A stretch of DNA of 64,000 nt from positions 8,244,640 through 8,308,639 of the forward strand of contig NC_080716.1 in the NCBI RefSeq assembly GCF_019097595.1, given 5' to 3'. Every line of letters starts with the position of its first letter. Positions within the stretch are counted from its first letter, which is position 1. Under the pieces are notes generated by a model, which did not search any database, was not told the DNA's origin, and worked only from the letters and a program-made list of their open reading frames with translations. A program made the position numbers and the translations under genes. Origin of the DNA: Hemibagrus wyckioides (lineage: Eukaryota > Chordata > Actinopteri > Siluriformes > Bagridae). Positions 47,901 through 58,369 of the stretch are shown here, one piece after another.

Positions 47901-48988
47901 TCGGCCTGAAGGTGCCCGCTGTCCGTGAGGCGTTCGCTGTGAGTAAAACCTTTCTTCAGCTGCTGTTATTGCACAGGTAAAGTCCACTCTGCTTTAACGT
48001 ATATTGTGTGCTGTCTTATATTCAGACTTTGCTTGCCAGCATCCACATCCAGGACTTCTTGTTCGTGGTGGGAAAAAGGATTGTTATGCGACTGGCAGCA
48101 GCTAACAACCAGGTGACTTTAGAATGATGAAAGACTGTTTGATTTTTGTGATGAAAATCCTTTCAGTTACTCAGTCATAGCCAAAGTGAGTTACAGAGAT
48201 TTTCTTGTTTGTTTGAACAGGATGTAGTTGGTGTGCAGTTTGCATACGAGGCCCTGATTCGATTCCTGAGGACGCCTTCATATCAGGATTCGATTAAAGC
48301 AGAGCTCTCCGGGCCCGATGTAAGCTAATAAACGCCTGTGTGAAATGACAGATGTTTAAACAGAAAAGATTTTGATAATATAGAAAACTGAACGTCAATA
48401 TGTGAGGCTAATTTCTTTTTGTACCTTTACTCCTCTGTGCAGGTCTACCACTACAACTTGCTGGATATTTTTTATGAGCTGATTCTCTTCGGCTTCTTTA
48501 AAAATGGCTCAACACCTCAGCTAGTAAGTGTCTCATCAGATTTAAGTTTCAGAACATGGTCTATTTTACCTCATTTTGATTCCCCTTATTTTTTAATCCT
48601 GATAAAACATGGCATTAATGAAGTCTGTTGTCTTTCTTTTCTAAAGTTTAAGGGAGGATTCTTGGAGCGCCTGCTTCAGCTCATCAGCATGTGGGATATA
48701 GACGTGTGGGAGCCTGCAGCAGAGCTGTACTTCAAAGTGCTTATTGTAAGTGTTCCAATATCTTCTGATGCCACGATACACAAATTCTCAGGATTGTACC
48801 TTAAACTCAGTGACACTATGTTGAATCTGTGTGTCATTTGTCAATAGGATCACCTTACACAGCTTTTTGAAGTACTGTTCACTCAGCCTCTGGAGCTCTA
48901 CAGCAACCCAGCAGCCTTAGCCTCCATAGTTCAGATTCTCGTCCAGCAGAACATCCAGCAGATGATGAACATTTTGGAGAAGCTCTGA
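44996..48988 (+). CDS. Mitoguardin-like (FAM73/MIGA-family) protein with duplicated module
   Basis: Nineteen coding exons: 44996-45155, 45839-45888, 45986-46051, 46184-46264, 46353-46451, 46565-46612, 46686-46751, 46843-46923, 47012-47110, 47217-47264, 47348-47425, 47533-47631, 47744-47784, 47869-47938, 48026-48112, 48221-48319, 48443-48523, 48647-48745, 48848-48988. They join in phase to 1593 nt (530 aa). Residues about 15-37 form one membrane segment (ACAAGLVTLSAGAGYFIYRS) before an RSLRTER basic stop. Exons 3-6 (aa 71-168) and 7-10 (169-266) are tandem copies, both 66, 81, 99 and 48 nt. Residues 340-530 match the C-terminal lipid-binding region of mitoguardins: VREAF..LL, FVVGKRIV, then LDIFYELILFGFF. 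Mitoguardins are outer-mitochondrial-membrane proteins promoting fusion; that role here is inference. Exons 11-19 are repeated inverted at 36496-38341. Confidence 0.82.
45944..45977 (+). repeat. (TG)n microsatellite next to a splice acceptor
   Basis: About fifteen TG units end eight bases before the TTAAG acceptor of exon 3 of the mitoguardin-like gene. Confidence 0.9.
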
Positions 48989-50692
48989 GCAATGTCTTTC
49001 CCTTTGCCCTATTCATCTTTTCTTCCTCTGTTTCATTTCATATTTCTTCTTTTCTGTCACTTCTTTTTCCTACATTGCTCAGGCTCTCCATATGTGAGTA
49101 TGAATTAATTTTATTTCTATTTTAGATTAATGTGATATTTTTAAAATCTCTTTTTTTTCCTACAGGTTGTACAGTGAACCCCAGGACTGATGAAGGGCTT
49201 AACCCTATCTTAAGATCCCTTATCCCTTAATAATCATCCCTTATTAATCTATCCCTCTATTCCTGTCCCACTCTCCCATTCCCATAAATACCCTATAGTT
49301 CATAAATAGATAAGTAGAATTGATTGTAAATAAACTTATATCTGTATAGTGCTTATATGCTTTATTTTAATAAATTTTTATTTGTTCCTATTTCAGTCTC
49401 ATTCTGAGTATTTTTAGTCATCAGTATGTCTGTATATTTTTCCTTTAGAAAGCAACACAAAATGAATTTTTCACTTACATACAGATCCTTTTTAAAGAAT
49501 TTCACAATCTTTAAATGGTTCACTAAAATGTAAAAAATAGCATTTTATATTATATAATGTATTTATGTATTATATAATATATTATTTAATCTAAAAACAC
49601 AAGCATGAACACAATGGCAGAAAAGAATGGAGCTCCACATTGAAGTGATAAAACAAGATGAAGGTCTTACAATACACTATACAGTTACTGGGGTGTGGTA
49701 TAAATAAAAAACATGAGGTAATTATCATTAACTGGTATTCATAGTAATGTAAATAATAGGATAAGGCCTTCAACCTTCCCTCTGCTCTGTTCCCCACCTT
49801 TTCTACATGAGGTATCATGCTGACCAGAGAAAGGGTCAGTGTACTGCTCATGATTTTTGAGTCAGTGGTAAACACATGTCAGTGTCATAGGAAGTCTCTT
49901 TCTGTTCCCATCCTCTCCTGTCTTCACTACAGCCATGTAAGTTAAATGCTCTCTTTCTCTCTTCCCCTCTCTCTTTCTCTCTCTGTCTCTCTCTAGATTT
50001 AGTTGATACCGGAGCTGCACCCTCGTTGCCGGACACCCCGACTTCCTGGCCTGCCCTTTAGATACACCTCTACTGTGTAATAATTTAAAATCTGTGTAAT
50101 ACTCTGTAATCTTGGCATAGAGTCTTCATCAATAAATAAAACCAGGGAGCAACAATCACTTGTGTATTATGTGGGAGAAACTCTTACTCAGATCATAAAG
50201 AGGCAATGTTTGTGACATGTAATCCTGGAAAAAGTGTTATATGAGATGGATATTATATCATTATTATTAACCTATCCTTTTTAATAAATGTAATATTTTG
50301 TAAAATTTTATTCATGTTAAAAAACATTATTCCATGTTATTTAATTCATTCATGTTCTTATTTTCTTTTGGGTAATGAACCAGTATTTTCTTTTACCACC
50401 TGAATAGCTTGTTCTCTTTCCATAGACAATTATGTACTCTTTATCTTGTCTTAGGCCTACAGACTGCATAATGCAGATTTATCCCTGTATAACTGTCTGT
50501 TAGACACATTTCAACAGTATCCATCTGACCAATAACCACAAAGAAATAAAAAGTGACATTCTTTACTTCTGCTTCATTCTTGATTTACTATTGTTGCAGT
50601 TCCAAGCTGCTTGATAAAACAACAGAAAAGAGATGTTGAAATGAACAATTCAGAATACCTTCAGAGGACCTTGTATTATATAAAGCTGCTAT
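47271..50692 (+). repeat. Inverted repeat 1, right arm
   Basis: Reverse-complement partner of 34990-38421. It includes exons 11-19 of the complete mitoguardin-like gene, its 3' UTR and flank. Relative to the left arm it has extra sequence of roughly 150 bp near 50385-50560 and a CT-rich (TCTC)n tract near 49950-49997. It lacks the hAT-like element of the left arm. Confidence 0.93.
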
Positions 50693-51186
50693 AAAAGTGC
50701 ATGTGCAGAAATAATCACTCCTCATGGAAAGTTTATTGAATAGAGTATTAAGAAGAAGAAGTATTATAATGTGTGTGTGTGTGTGTGTTGTTTCACAAAG
50801 ACAGTAAGACAGTACTTAGACAGTAAAGTCTGATCCTGAGGTTGATGAGATGAATGTGTGGGACACTCGGATGGATTATCATAAAGGAGATTCACTGTGA
50901 ATACCACAATTTTCACAGTTTTAGTTAAGCTGTTCTTATTAAAATGATCGTTTTTATTTATTAATCTTTAGGAATTCACTGCTTAAGAAGTGATCTATGA
51001 GCAGTAGATATAAAGAGCTGTGCAGTAACTCCAGAGGAAATGAAAGCCATTATTGAGCTGAGTGAAATTTAACAGTTTTTTATTTTTTATTTTATTAGCA
51101 GTAACAACAACAAAAAAGTCTATTTTTAAGAATTTATCTTCAGATGTTTAATATAAAAGCTGTTTCCTGGTTGACAGGTAATTTCT
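50693..51186. other. Intergenic, possible 3' UTR of a minus-strand gene
   Basis: Unique AT-rich sequence with a (TG)n run near 50772-50791. It lies just downstream, in the minus sense, of the acidic terminal exon at 51187-51281. Confidence 0.4.
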
Positions 51187-51281
51187 TTATTTTCTGCTCT
51201 CTGGTTGAGCATCGCCTGGCTTGCTTTCTACAGCTTCATCCTCAGCTTCTTCCTGAACCATGTTTTCAGCCTCATCCACTT
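51187..51281 (-). CDS. Putative acidic C-terminal exon of an unidentified gene
   Basis: A 95-nt exon candidate on the minus strand has a strong acceptor (TTTTTTTAG) and reads EVDEAENMVQEEAEDEAVES then KPGDAQPESRK and a stop. The Glu/Asp-rich composition and clean frame suggest a real terminal exon. I do not recognise the family. A diverged relative (SEVDEETKTVAEESSIKEKE) occurs in both arms of inverted repeat 2, at 55202-55268 (-) and 61951-62017 (+), where the acceptor AG is lost. Upstream exons are not visible because LINE sequence begins about 140 bp away. Confidence 0.4.
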
Positions 51282-51420
51282 CTAAAAAAATTAGCATTTT
51301 AAATGTGGTGTAATGTTTAGATTGTATTCATTGACACAGATAAAATGTTGCACTTCAATTCCTCATTAATTTAATATCAGCAGATCTCCAGGTACATTAC
51401 TGACATCATGACATGATATT

Positions 51421-51520
51421 AAGATTAGATTAGATTAGATTAGATTAGATTAGATTAGATTAGATTAGATTAGATTAGATTAGATTAGATTAGATTAGAT
51501 TAGATTAGATTAGATTAGAT
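51421..51520. repeat. Pentanucleotide (GATTA)n array
   Basis: About twenty near-perfect GATTA units at the 3' end of the minus-strand LINE. It likely serves as, or grew from, the element's terminal tail. Confidence 0.95.
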
Positions 51521-51944
51521 TCAACTTTATTGTCACTGCACATGTGGGTACAAGGCAACGAAATACAGTTAGCATCTAACCAGAAGTGCATTCTCGCAGT
51601 GCAAATAATTAGCATATATAATCAGTATATAAACAAATAAATAATTTGCATATATAAACAGTATATATACAGTATACAGAGGGAGGTAAATACAATGAGT
51701 GCAAATGAGCAAATGATTATAGGTGGTGCAATAAAGAAGGTATTGTATACCATGAAAATAAATCAAATTCAAATTCATATTCAAATTTTATTTGTCACAT
51801 ACGAAATCATACATAATACGACATGTAGTGAAATGCTTTTTACGACTGTCTTACATAAAAGAGGAAAGAAAAGAAAGAAAATGTGTAAAAGAAAAAGTGT
51901 AACAGATATAAAAGTGTAAAAATATAAAAGTATAAAAACAAACA

Positions 51945-51947
<3 letters not shown>

Positions 51948-51997
<50 letters not shown>

Positions 51998-52024
51998 TAT
52001 ATAAATATATATATATATATATAT
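51948..52024. repeat. (TA)n microsatellite
   Basis: Long alternating TA with a few A-run interruptions, inside the LINE 3' part. Confidence 0.95.
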
Positions 52025-52692
52025 CCTGCGTGATGTAGACACCTAGGTAACGGAAACTGTCCACTCTCTCCACTGGGGTCCCGTTGATGGTGAGGGGCTG
52101 GTAATTCCTCTCCTGCTTTGTGCTAAAGTCCACTATCAGCTCCTTAGTCTTGCTGACGTTCAGGAGGAGATTGTTGACCTGGCACCAGGTTTTTAATCTC
52201 CTCTAGGTAGGCCGTCTCGTCGTTATTGGAGATCAGGCCCACCACCACAGTATCGTCCGCAAACTTCACGATGTTGGTAGAGCTGGAAGTGGCCACACAG
52301 TCAAACGTGTACAGAGAGTACAGCAGGGGGCTCAGAACACAACCCTGGGGGGCTCCAGTGCTGAGGGTGAGTGAGAGTGAGACATGGTTGCCCACCCGTA
52401 CTGCCTGAGGTCTGTCTCGCAGGAACTTAGTGGTGAGTATGGAGGGAATTATGGTGTTAAATGCTGAACTGTAGTCGACAAACAGCATTTTGACATAATT
52501 CCCCCTTCTGCTGTCCAGATGGCTCAGGGCTACATGATGGAGGTGTGCGATGGCGTCCTCTGTAGATCAGTTGGGACGGTACGCGAACTGTAGCGGGTCC
52601 AAGGTGTCAGGTAGGGAAGAAGTGATGAAGTCTCTGATGAGTCTTTCGAAGCACTTCATCGCCACTGAGGTCTCGCTGAAATTCTCACTGAA

Positions 52693-53175
52693 AGATGGCG
52701 CCGGTGAGGTCGGCTGCCATCACGACTGCTCCTACAACTTTTTCTTTGTTTTTGTGTTTTAAATTAAGTTTCAGTACAGTAATACCGGCTAATTCTCCAT
52801 CATGGAGTACGTTCGTTACAATAGAGATACTCTTATTTCTATTGGTGTACAATGTACTCACAATTCGATGTTTTTGACCCCGGATCCAAGCTGGCCGAGT
52901 GAGATCCTGAGGGAGAACAAAGGACGCGACCCGAAGCGACGGCCCCGAGGGAAACGAGCCGGCGTCAGGAACAGGCTGAGAGCCCGTGCACACCGCACAC
53001 CTCTGCCTAGCATCCTGCTCGCCAACGTCCAGTCGCTGGAGAACAAGCTTGATGACCTCAGGGCCAGGGTAAAGTTCCAGAGAGACATTCGGGACTGCAA
53101 TCTCTTCTGCTTCACCGAGACATGGCTGAACCCAGCAGTGCCGGACCACGCCATCCAGCCGTTTATTTATTTAAT
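52693..53175 (+). mobile_element. LINE 5' end (start of endonuclease frame)
   Basis: It starts AAAGATGGCGCCGG, the kind of GC-rich YY1-type start seen at LINE 5' ends. It opens a frame (52802-53182) reading RRPRGKRAGVRNRL, PLPSILLANVQSLENKLDDL and CNLFCFTETWLNPAVPDHAI, the first part of an apurinic-type endonuclease domain (the TETW motif holds a catalytic Glu). It stops abruptly at about 53165 in AT-rich sequence. From about 52790 it lies in inverted repeat 2; the partner is 63613-64000 (-). Confidence 0.8.
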
Positions 53176-55141
53176 TATTTAATATTTAAATAATTAAATA
53201 TGTAAACAGTATTCAGAGAAGGAGTTATGTACAATGAATGCAATGATTTAGATGTATGCAGTGAGGAAGATATTGTTTACCATGGTAAATATTTGCATAT
53301 GTGAACTGTACACAGAAAGGGTTATATACAGAAAAGGTTATATACCCTGATAATAATGTGTTCAGTCAATGTGTGTGTGATCGGGTGGAGGCAGAGTTCA
53401 GCAAAGAAACAGCTGTGGGGAAAAAGCTGTTCCTAAACCTGCTTGTCTTGGTCCGGAGGCTCCTGTAGCGCCTCCCAGAAGGCAGGAGGGCAAAGAGCCT
53501 ATTGGCAGGGTGAGAGAAATCCTTTATGATTTTGAGTGCTCTCAAACGCTTCCTGTAAGTGTCCTCGATCTTAGGAAGTGGAACTCCTATGATGCATTGG
53601 GCAGTTTCACCACCCTCTGCAGCGCTTTCCGGGCTGACACAGTGCAGTTACCATACCAGACAGTGATACAGCCAATCAGGATGCTCTCGATGGTGCAACA
53701 GTAGAAGTTCACCAGGATGTCTGAAGAGAGATGGTTCTTCCTCAGAGCCATCAGGAAGAAGAGGCGCTGGTGAGCCTTCTTGACCAGACTGGAGCTGTTG
53801 GTAGTCCAGGAGAGATCCTCGGAGATGTGGATACCCAGGAATTTGAAGCTAGTGACACGGTCCACCACCTCTCCATTGATATGAATGGGTGCGTGTATGT
53901 CACCTTTCTCATTCCTGAAGTCCACTATGAGCTCCTTGGTCTTTGCAGTGTTGAGCAGCAGGTTGTTGTCAGCGCACCACACAGCACTCAGCACACAGCC
54001 TTGAGGTACTCCAGTGCCAAGGATGAGAGTGGAAGAGCATTGGGGATCCATCCGAACATGCTGGGGCCTGTTGGTCAGAAAGTCCAGGAGCCAGTTGCAT
54101 AGTGATGCATTGATGCCCAGGTCTCCAAGTTTGGTGACTAACTTGGAAGGGATGACAGTGTTAAACGCTGAACTAAAGTCCAGGAAAAGCATTCTGGCAT
54201 AGGTGTCTTTATTGTCCACGTGAGAGAGTACTGAGTGCAGCGCTGTGGATACTGCATCCTCCATGCTCCTGTTCTGAAGGTAAGCAAATTGATGAGGGTC
54301 AAGGGTGGCAGGAAGACAGGTTTTGAGGTGTGCCAGGACCAGCCGCTCAAAGCACTTAGTGATGATGGGGGTGAGCGCTACTGGGCGGTAGTCATTCAGG
54401 CAGGATGCAGTAGAGTTTTTTGGTACCGGCACAATGGAGGTGGTCTTAAGGCAGGTGGGCACAATAGCTAGAGACAGGTTGAATAAGTCCGTAAGGACCC
54501 CCGCCAGCTCCCCAGCACATGCTCTGAGGACACGTCCGGGGACACCATCAGGCCCTGCAGTTTTCCATGCATTGATCCTGCTTAGTACTCCACTGACATC
54601 ATTAGTGGAGAGTGTGAGTGGCTGGAAGTCTGCCGGGAGCTCGATTTTGATTGCTGGCTCCAGATTATCCCTTTCAAAGCGAGCATAGAAGTTGTTTAAC
54701 TCATTGAGAAAGGAGATATCAGTAGGGGGAAGGGTTGATGGGCTTATAGTTGCTAATGGCCTAAATGCCCTGCCACATCTGCTGGGGATTGGAGTTGGAG
54801 AAGTGTTCTTCAATACTCAGCTTGTAGTAGTACTTGGCCATCTCAATGCCCCGCCTCAAATTGGCCCTGGCTGTACTGTAGGCCTGTGTATCACCAAATC
54901 TAAAGGCGGTGTTGTGGGCCTTCAGTAAGAGGCAAACCTCTTTGTTAATCCAAGGCTTCTGATTTGGGTACATGGTGATCTTTTTCTGGGTGGTGACCCT
55001 GTCTGTCGTGGTGTTAATGTAATCCAGTACAGAGGAAGTGTAGCCTTCAATATCCAAGTGGGAACCACAGGTCGCCTGAGTGGCAAACATGCTCCAGTCG
55101 GTGTGTTGAAACTGGTCCTGAAGTTCAGAGAGAATATTCAT
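53176..55141 (-). mobile_element. L2/CR1-type LINE body with deleted polymerase box (left arm)
   Basis: On the minus strand from 55141 it reads the linker (NILSELQDQFQHTDWSMFAT), [80 protein letters not shown] and [10 protein letters not shown]. It then jumps to [20 protein letters not shown]. The segment between, which should hold the FADD catalytic Asp pair, is deleted, so the enzyme is dead. A frameshift separates the linker from the RT frame near 54761-54813. After KLPNAS the C-terminal tail continues in another frame to about 53400. Confidence 0.88.
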
Positions 55142-56219
55142 ACCTGCTTTGTTGACCTGGACTTTCTTCTTTCCTCCTCCTCATGTCCCTCTCCTGGGCC
55201 TTTACTTCCTTTCCTTTTCTTTGATGCTACTTTCCTCAGCAACAGTCTTGGTTTCCTCATCTACTTCAGAAACAAAATCATGATTCACAATTAAAATCTG
55301 ATATAAAGTTTTGACTAAATTAATTGACACAGATAAACATCATTATTATTGATATTTATTACGTAATTAGGAAATAATATACAATGTCTTAAACACTATC
55401 ACTACTGATATTTTTGATTATTAATAATATTTTCTTTTTATAAATAAATGATGGAATTTTTATGCTCATTTGTTTAGTTACTTATTTCTTTGAGTAGTTG
55501 ATGTTCAGAGGGATCGTGTGCAGTTTAGTTTACAGTTAAAGAGCTGTATCGGTGTGAGTGATTGCTTTTACAAACTTCTTCTGGAAAGTTACATGATACA
55601 CAATTTATTTATTTTATTTTATTTTTCAGCTTCTGTCTGCAGCACCTTCAAGCTTTTATCTTATGAACATTGTCCATGTCGGTTTTGTGGTATCCTGAAC
55701 TAAATATTATTATCGCAATGGAAAATGCTTCCTGGATTGACCACTAGGTGTCACTGTGTGATTACTGCTGTTAATATGCTCTCACTAGTTACTGAGAGAG
55801 TTGAGTTTTTGGGCTGAAAATGAAGAAAATCTAATCGGTTGTATGCCAGGTTCATTTTTGTTCATTTACTTACTCATTTTCTGGCTGCTCGTCATTTCAG
55901 CGGTTTTCATAAAGACATTAATATAATTAACATTAAACTAGCATCCAGAGTCTGCTTGTCATACATTGCTGAGAGAAACATTGGGATCATGAGTGTCTGA
56001 GAAATTACAAGCTTCTTACAGATTTCTTTTTTTAATGTTAAAGTCAGCCCTGTTCTGTTGTTTATGTCCATAATAGGTAAACATTTCTGTGTCAGAGTTT
56101 CATACAGTTAGAGGATGAACTGATTTACATGAGAGCATTGTGTATAACATGCCCCATACAGGAAGCATTTATATTTATACATTTTTTATACTGTGTAGTA
56201 ATTATACTTTGTTTATCAG
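55142..56219. other. Arm sequence with acidic-exon relic, otherwise no gene
   Basis: The acidic terminal-exon relic is at 55202-55268 (-). From about 55990 the sequence is homologous to the intron 1 end of nol7 (near 29080-29275, reversed). The frame at 55518-55703 is identical in both arms but has no recognisable domain. Confidence 0.5.
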
Positions 56220-57100
56220 GGAGAAAGAGCTACTGAAGGAGAAGAGGCTAAAAAGACAGTTACTTTTCCCCGAACAAAAGGTACAAACCTTTGCATAGTA
56301 AACTTTCATATTTAAGCAATGCAAATGTTTTAAAGTCTTTGTAATTGCCTAATGTTTCTAAGCTCTAATTATTACTCATGTATTGTTTAATGCTTTGAAG
56401 AGAAGCAGACTTTTACCAGAAGCTCTTTTAGAAGAATTTGAGACAGTGGTCCAGAAGTAAGTGATGTTTTTATACTAACATACACCAACCAGGCATAACA
56501 TTATGACCACTTGCCTAATATTGTGTTGGTCCCCCTTTTGCTGTTAAAACAGCCCTGACCCATCATGCACTGTGCACTCTGACACCTTTCTGTCAGAACC
56601 AACATTAATTTCTTCAGCAATTTGAGCAACAGTAGCTCGTCTGTTGGATTGGATCACATGGGCCAGTCTTCACTCCCCACGTGCATCAATGAGCCTTGGC
56701 CGCCCATGGCTTGTCGCCATTTCACCACTGTTCCTTCCTTGGACCACTTTTGATAGATGCTGACCACTGCAGACCGGGAACACCCCTCAAGAGCTGCAGT
56801 TTTGGCATAACAGCTACAGAAGGTAGTGACTGTTGCTGTGAGGATGTCTGTACTGGATCAGCTAGTGGCTGATACTCAGAGTTCAGTATCAGTATTGTCA
56901 GAAATGGGATTGGTAGCATTAATGCAAAAAAATGGATGATACTTTTTGAGGCAAACACTTCAACTTGTGGTTTAGTGCTAACTCTTAGTATACTAACACT
57001 TAGGCTCAGGAAAATGAACCATTTTACCACATATCATGTTACATACAATGCCATGTTGAAAAAACAAAAACAGCAATCCAACATGTGGCACTGGTTTAAA
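56220..57100 (+). pseudogene. Partial nol7 duplicate: exons 2-3 and part of intron 5
   Basis: Exon 2 copy at 56220-56280 (REKELLKEKRLKRQLLFPEQ) and exon 3 copy at 56401-56456 (RSRLLPEALLEEFETVVQK) keep length, phase and splice sites. Exons 4 and 5 are missing. A Tc1-like derivative (56483-56808) stands in their place. The following 56809-57095 matches nol7 intron 5 (28034-28343) in the same gene orientation. Exon 1 and exons 6-8 are absent, so no NOL7 protein can be made. Confidence 0.85.
56483..56808 (-). mobile_element. Tc1-like end fragment in the nol7 duplicate
   Basis: Begins ACACCAACCAGGCATAACAT and carries GTGTTGGTCCCCCTTTTGCT. The minus-strand interior is the N-terminal part of the transposase. 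The far terminal repeat is missing: the element ends at GCTGCAGTTTTGG, where nol7 intron 5 sequence begins. Same family as 10408-10943. Confidence 0.75.
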
Positions 57101-57571
57101 TAAGGGACACATGTTGGACACCAGTTTTTTTCACAGACTAATTTACCTCTCTAATTGAACTCCACACTGCTATTATATTGAACACACCCTTTTCAATTAA
57201 TGATTCAATTACACAGAATAAGCAACATGCATGTCATTACTGTTGGGTCTGTTGGTTTTCTATTACTCTACTACACCTACTAGTAAAATATTTGCCATGA
57301 AGAAATATAATTTTAAGCAAAACCAGTGATTGATCTGGTTAGTGATGTTGGACTGTTATTATTTTGAACACAACTGTATTTTCTGTGAGCAAAAGCCCTT
57401 GTAAAAGCCACTTGACTGTGTCTATCATCTAGTGCTGCTAATATTATGAACAGCAGCTACGCTAATTCTGTTCCACTGTTTCTGTTCCGCTGCACTACGT
57501 GGCTCGTAACAGACAAAATCGCCAGGCGTCCTGTTTGCCAGGTTGCTGCCCAAAGGTGTCCCTGCACCCGC
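57101..57571. other. Spacer DNA before the tRNA genes
   Basis: AT-rich sequence, then at about 57425-57475 a short repeat shared with the LINE at 40245-40290 (CTAGTGCTGCTAATAT). No gene is seen. Confidence 0.5.
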
Positions 57572-57660
57572 CCTTCGATAGCTCAGCTGGTAGAGCGGAG
57601 GACTGTAGGTGCTTATAAATGGACATCCTTAGGTCGCTGGTTCAAATCCGGCTCGAAGGA
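57572..57660 (+). tRNA. tRNA-Tyr (GTA) with intron
   Basis: A full cloverleaf: acceptor stem CCTTCGA with TCGAAGG and discriminator A, D arm GCTC...GAGC, anticodon stem GAGGA with TCCTT, T arm GCTGG TTCAAAT CCGGC. The anticodon GTA is at 57605-57607. A 16-nt intron (57609-57624) follows the base after the anticodon, the canonical position and normal for eukaryotic tRNA-Tyr. The mature length is 73 nt before CCA. Internal A and B boxes are intact, so it is a good candidate for a transcribed gene. Confidence 0.95.
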
Positions 57661-57719
57661 CAGCTTTTACCAGCCGCCGGGAAGCGCGCCGTTTCAGTGA
57701 AAACGAAAAAACAGTTCGC

Positions 57720-57791
57720 TTCCCTGACCGGGAATCGAACCCGGGCCGCGGCGGTGAGAGCGCCGAATCCTAGCCACTAGACCACCAGGGA
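57720..57791 (-). tRNA. tRNA-Glu (CTC)
   Basis: On the minus strand, acceptor stem TCCCTGG with TCAGGGA and discriminator A, D arm around GTCTAGTGGCTAGGA, anticodon loop CTCTCAC with anticodon CTC, T arm CCGGG TTCGATT CCCGG. The length is 72 nt without intron. It faces the tRNA-Tyr gene about 60 bp away, tail to tail. A- and B-box promoter elements are intact. Confidence 0.95.
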
Positions 57792-58320
57792 GACACGGAC
57801 AGGCGGGTGGGCCTCGTGCGGCTGTGCGCAGCACCCAGGATTGGCCTCTAGTGGCAATTTACGGCAATTCCGGATGAGTTACACCTGAGGAAACAGCAGT
57901 TTAAACAAATTCGCTTTAAGGTCAACAGAATGTCTGCACAGACTGTCTCAAAAGACTTAAAAGAGGTCCCACCTCTCAGCTGCAGGGTCACCAGTTTGCA
58001 GTCTGTCCGGAGTCCCCGTGCGTGTACACTCGGTGTTCTCCGGTTTCCTCTCACCTGCAAAAGACACGCCAGTAGGTGGATAGGCTGAAACAAATCGCTA
58101 TTAGGTATGAGCGAGGGCGTGAATGTGTTTGCGCAGTGCCCTGTGATGAGCTGGCGAGCCATGCGGGGTGTACTGCTAACCGATCAGGTCTAGACGAGAA
58201 CAGGTATTTCTGTCCTACGGAAAAGCTTTGACATGCAGCGATGCACACAAACGTTCACATCTGCCCGTTTTGGCCCATCGCTTTTGAGGCGCCTGGTTGA
58301 CAAAGTGAAACCCTGTGCAT
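57792..58320. other. Spacer with reversed dispersed repeat
   Basis: From about 57990 to 58165 the reverse of the dispersed module seen at 820-1097 and 32525-32745 (CTCCGGTTTCCTCTCACCTG, CAGTGCCCTGTGATGAGCTG). Nothing else is recognised. Confidence 0.5.

Positions 58321-58369
<49 letters not shown>

Larger units (their letters stand above)
51421..52692 (-). mobile_element. L2/CR1-type LINE, 3' part with (TAATC)n tail
   Basis: On the minus strand the region reads a reverse-transcriptase core: [52 protein letters not shown], then [12 protein letters not shown] with the catalytic Asp pair, and LTINGTPVERVDSFRYLGVY. An AT microsatellite (51948-52024) interrupts the C-terminal part. The 3' end is the TTCAACTTTATTGTCACTGC region (51519-51540) and about twenty pentanucleotide repeats (GATTA on +) at 51421-51520. 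The 5' end is cut by another LINE at 52693. It is non-functional. Confidence 0.85.
52790..56432 (+). repeat. Inverted repeat 2, left arm
   Basis: Reverse complement of 60788-64000 and probably beyond the window end. It contains the LINE 5' end, a deleted LINE body, the acidic-exon relic, unique AT-rich sequence and nol7 exons 2-3. The right arm has lost two further LINE segments, so the arms differ in length. The inner breakpoint lies inside duplicated nol7 exon 3. Confidence 0.92.

Noticed and set aside
51421..51520. Regular short array considered as CRISPR or satellite
   Set aside because: Uninterrupted 5-bp units with no spacers, attached to a LINE 3' end.
51840..52133. Frames rich in Ile/Tyr repeats
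   Set aside because: Translation of the (TA)n microsatellite fused to LINE remnants.
55518..55703. Frame conserved in both arms of inverted repeat 2 (also 61701-61516)
   Set aside because: Conservation follows from the recent duplication; no domain, start context or splice structure supports a protein.
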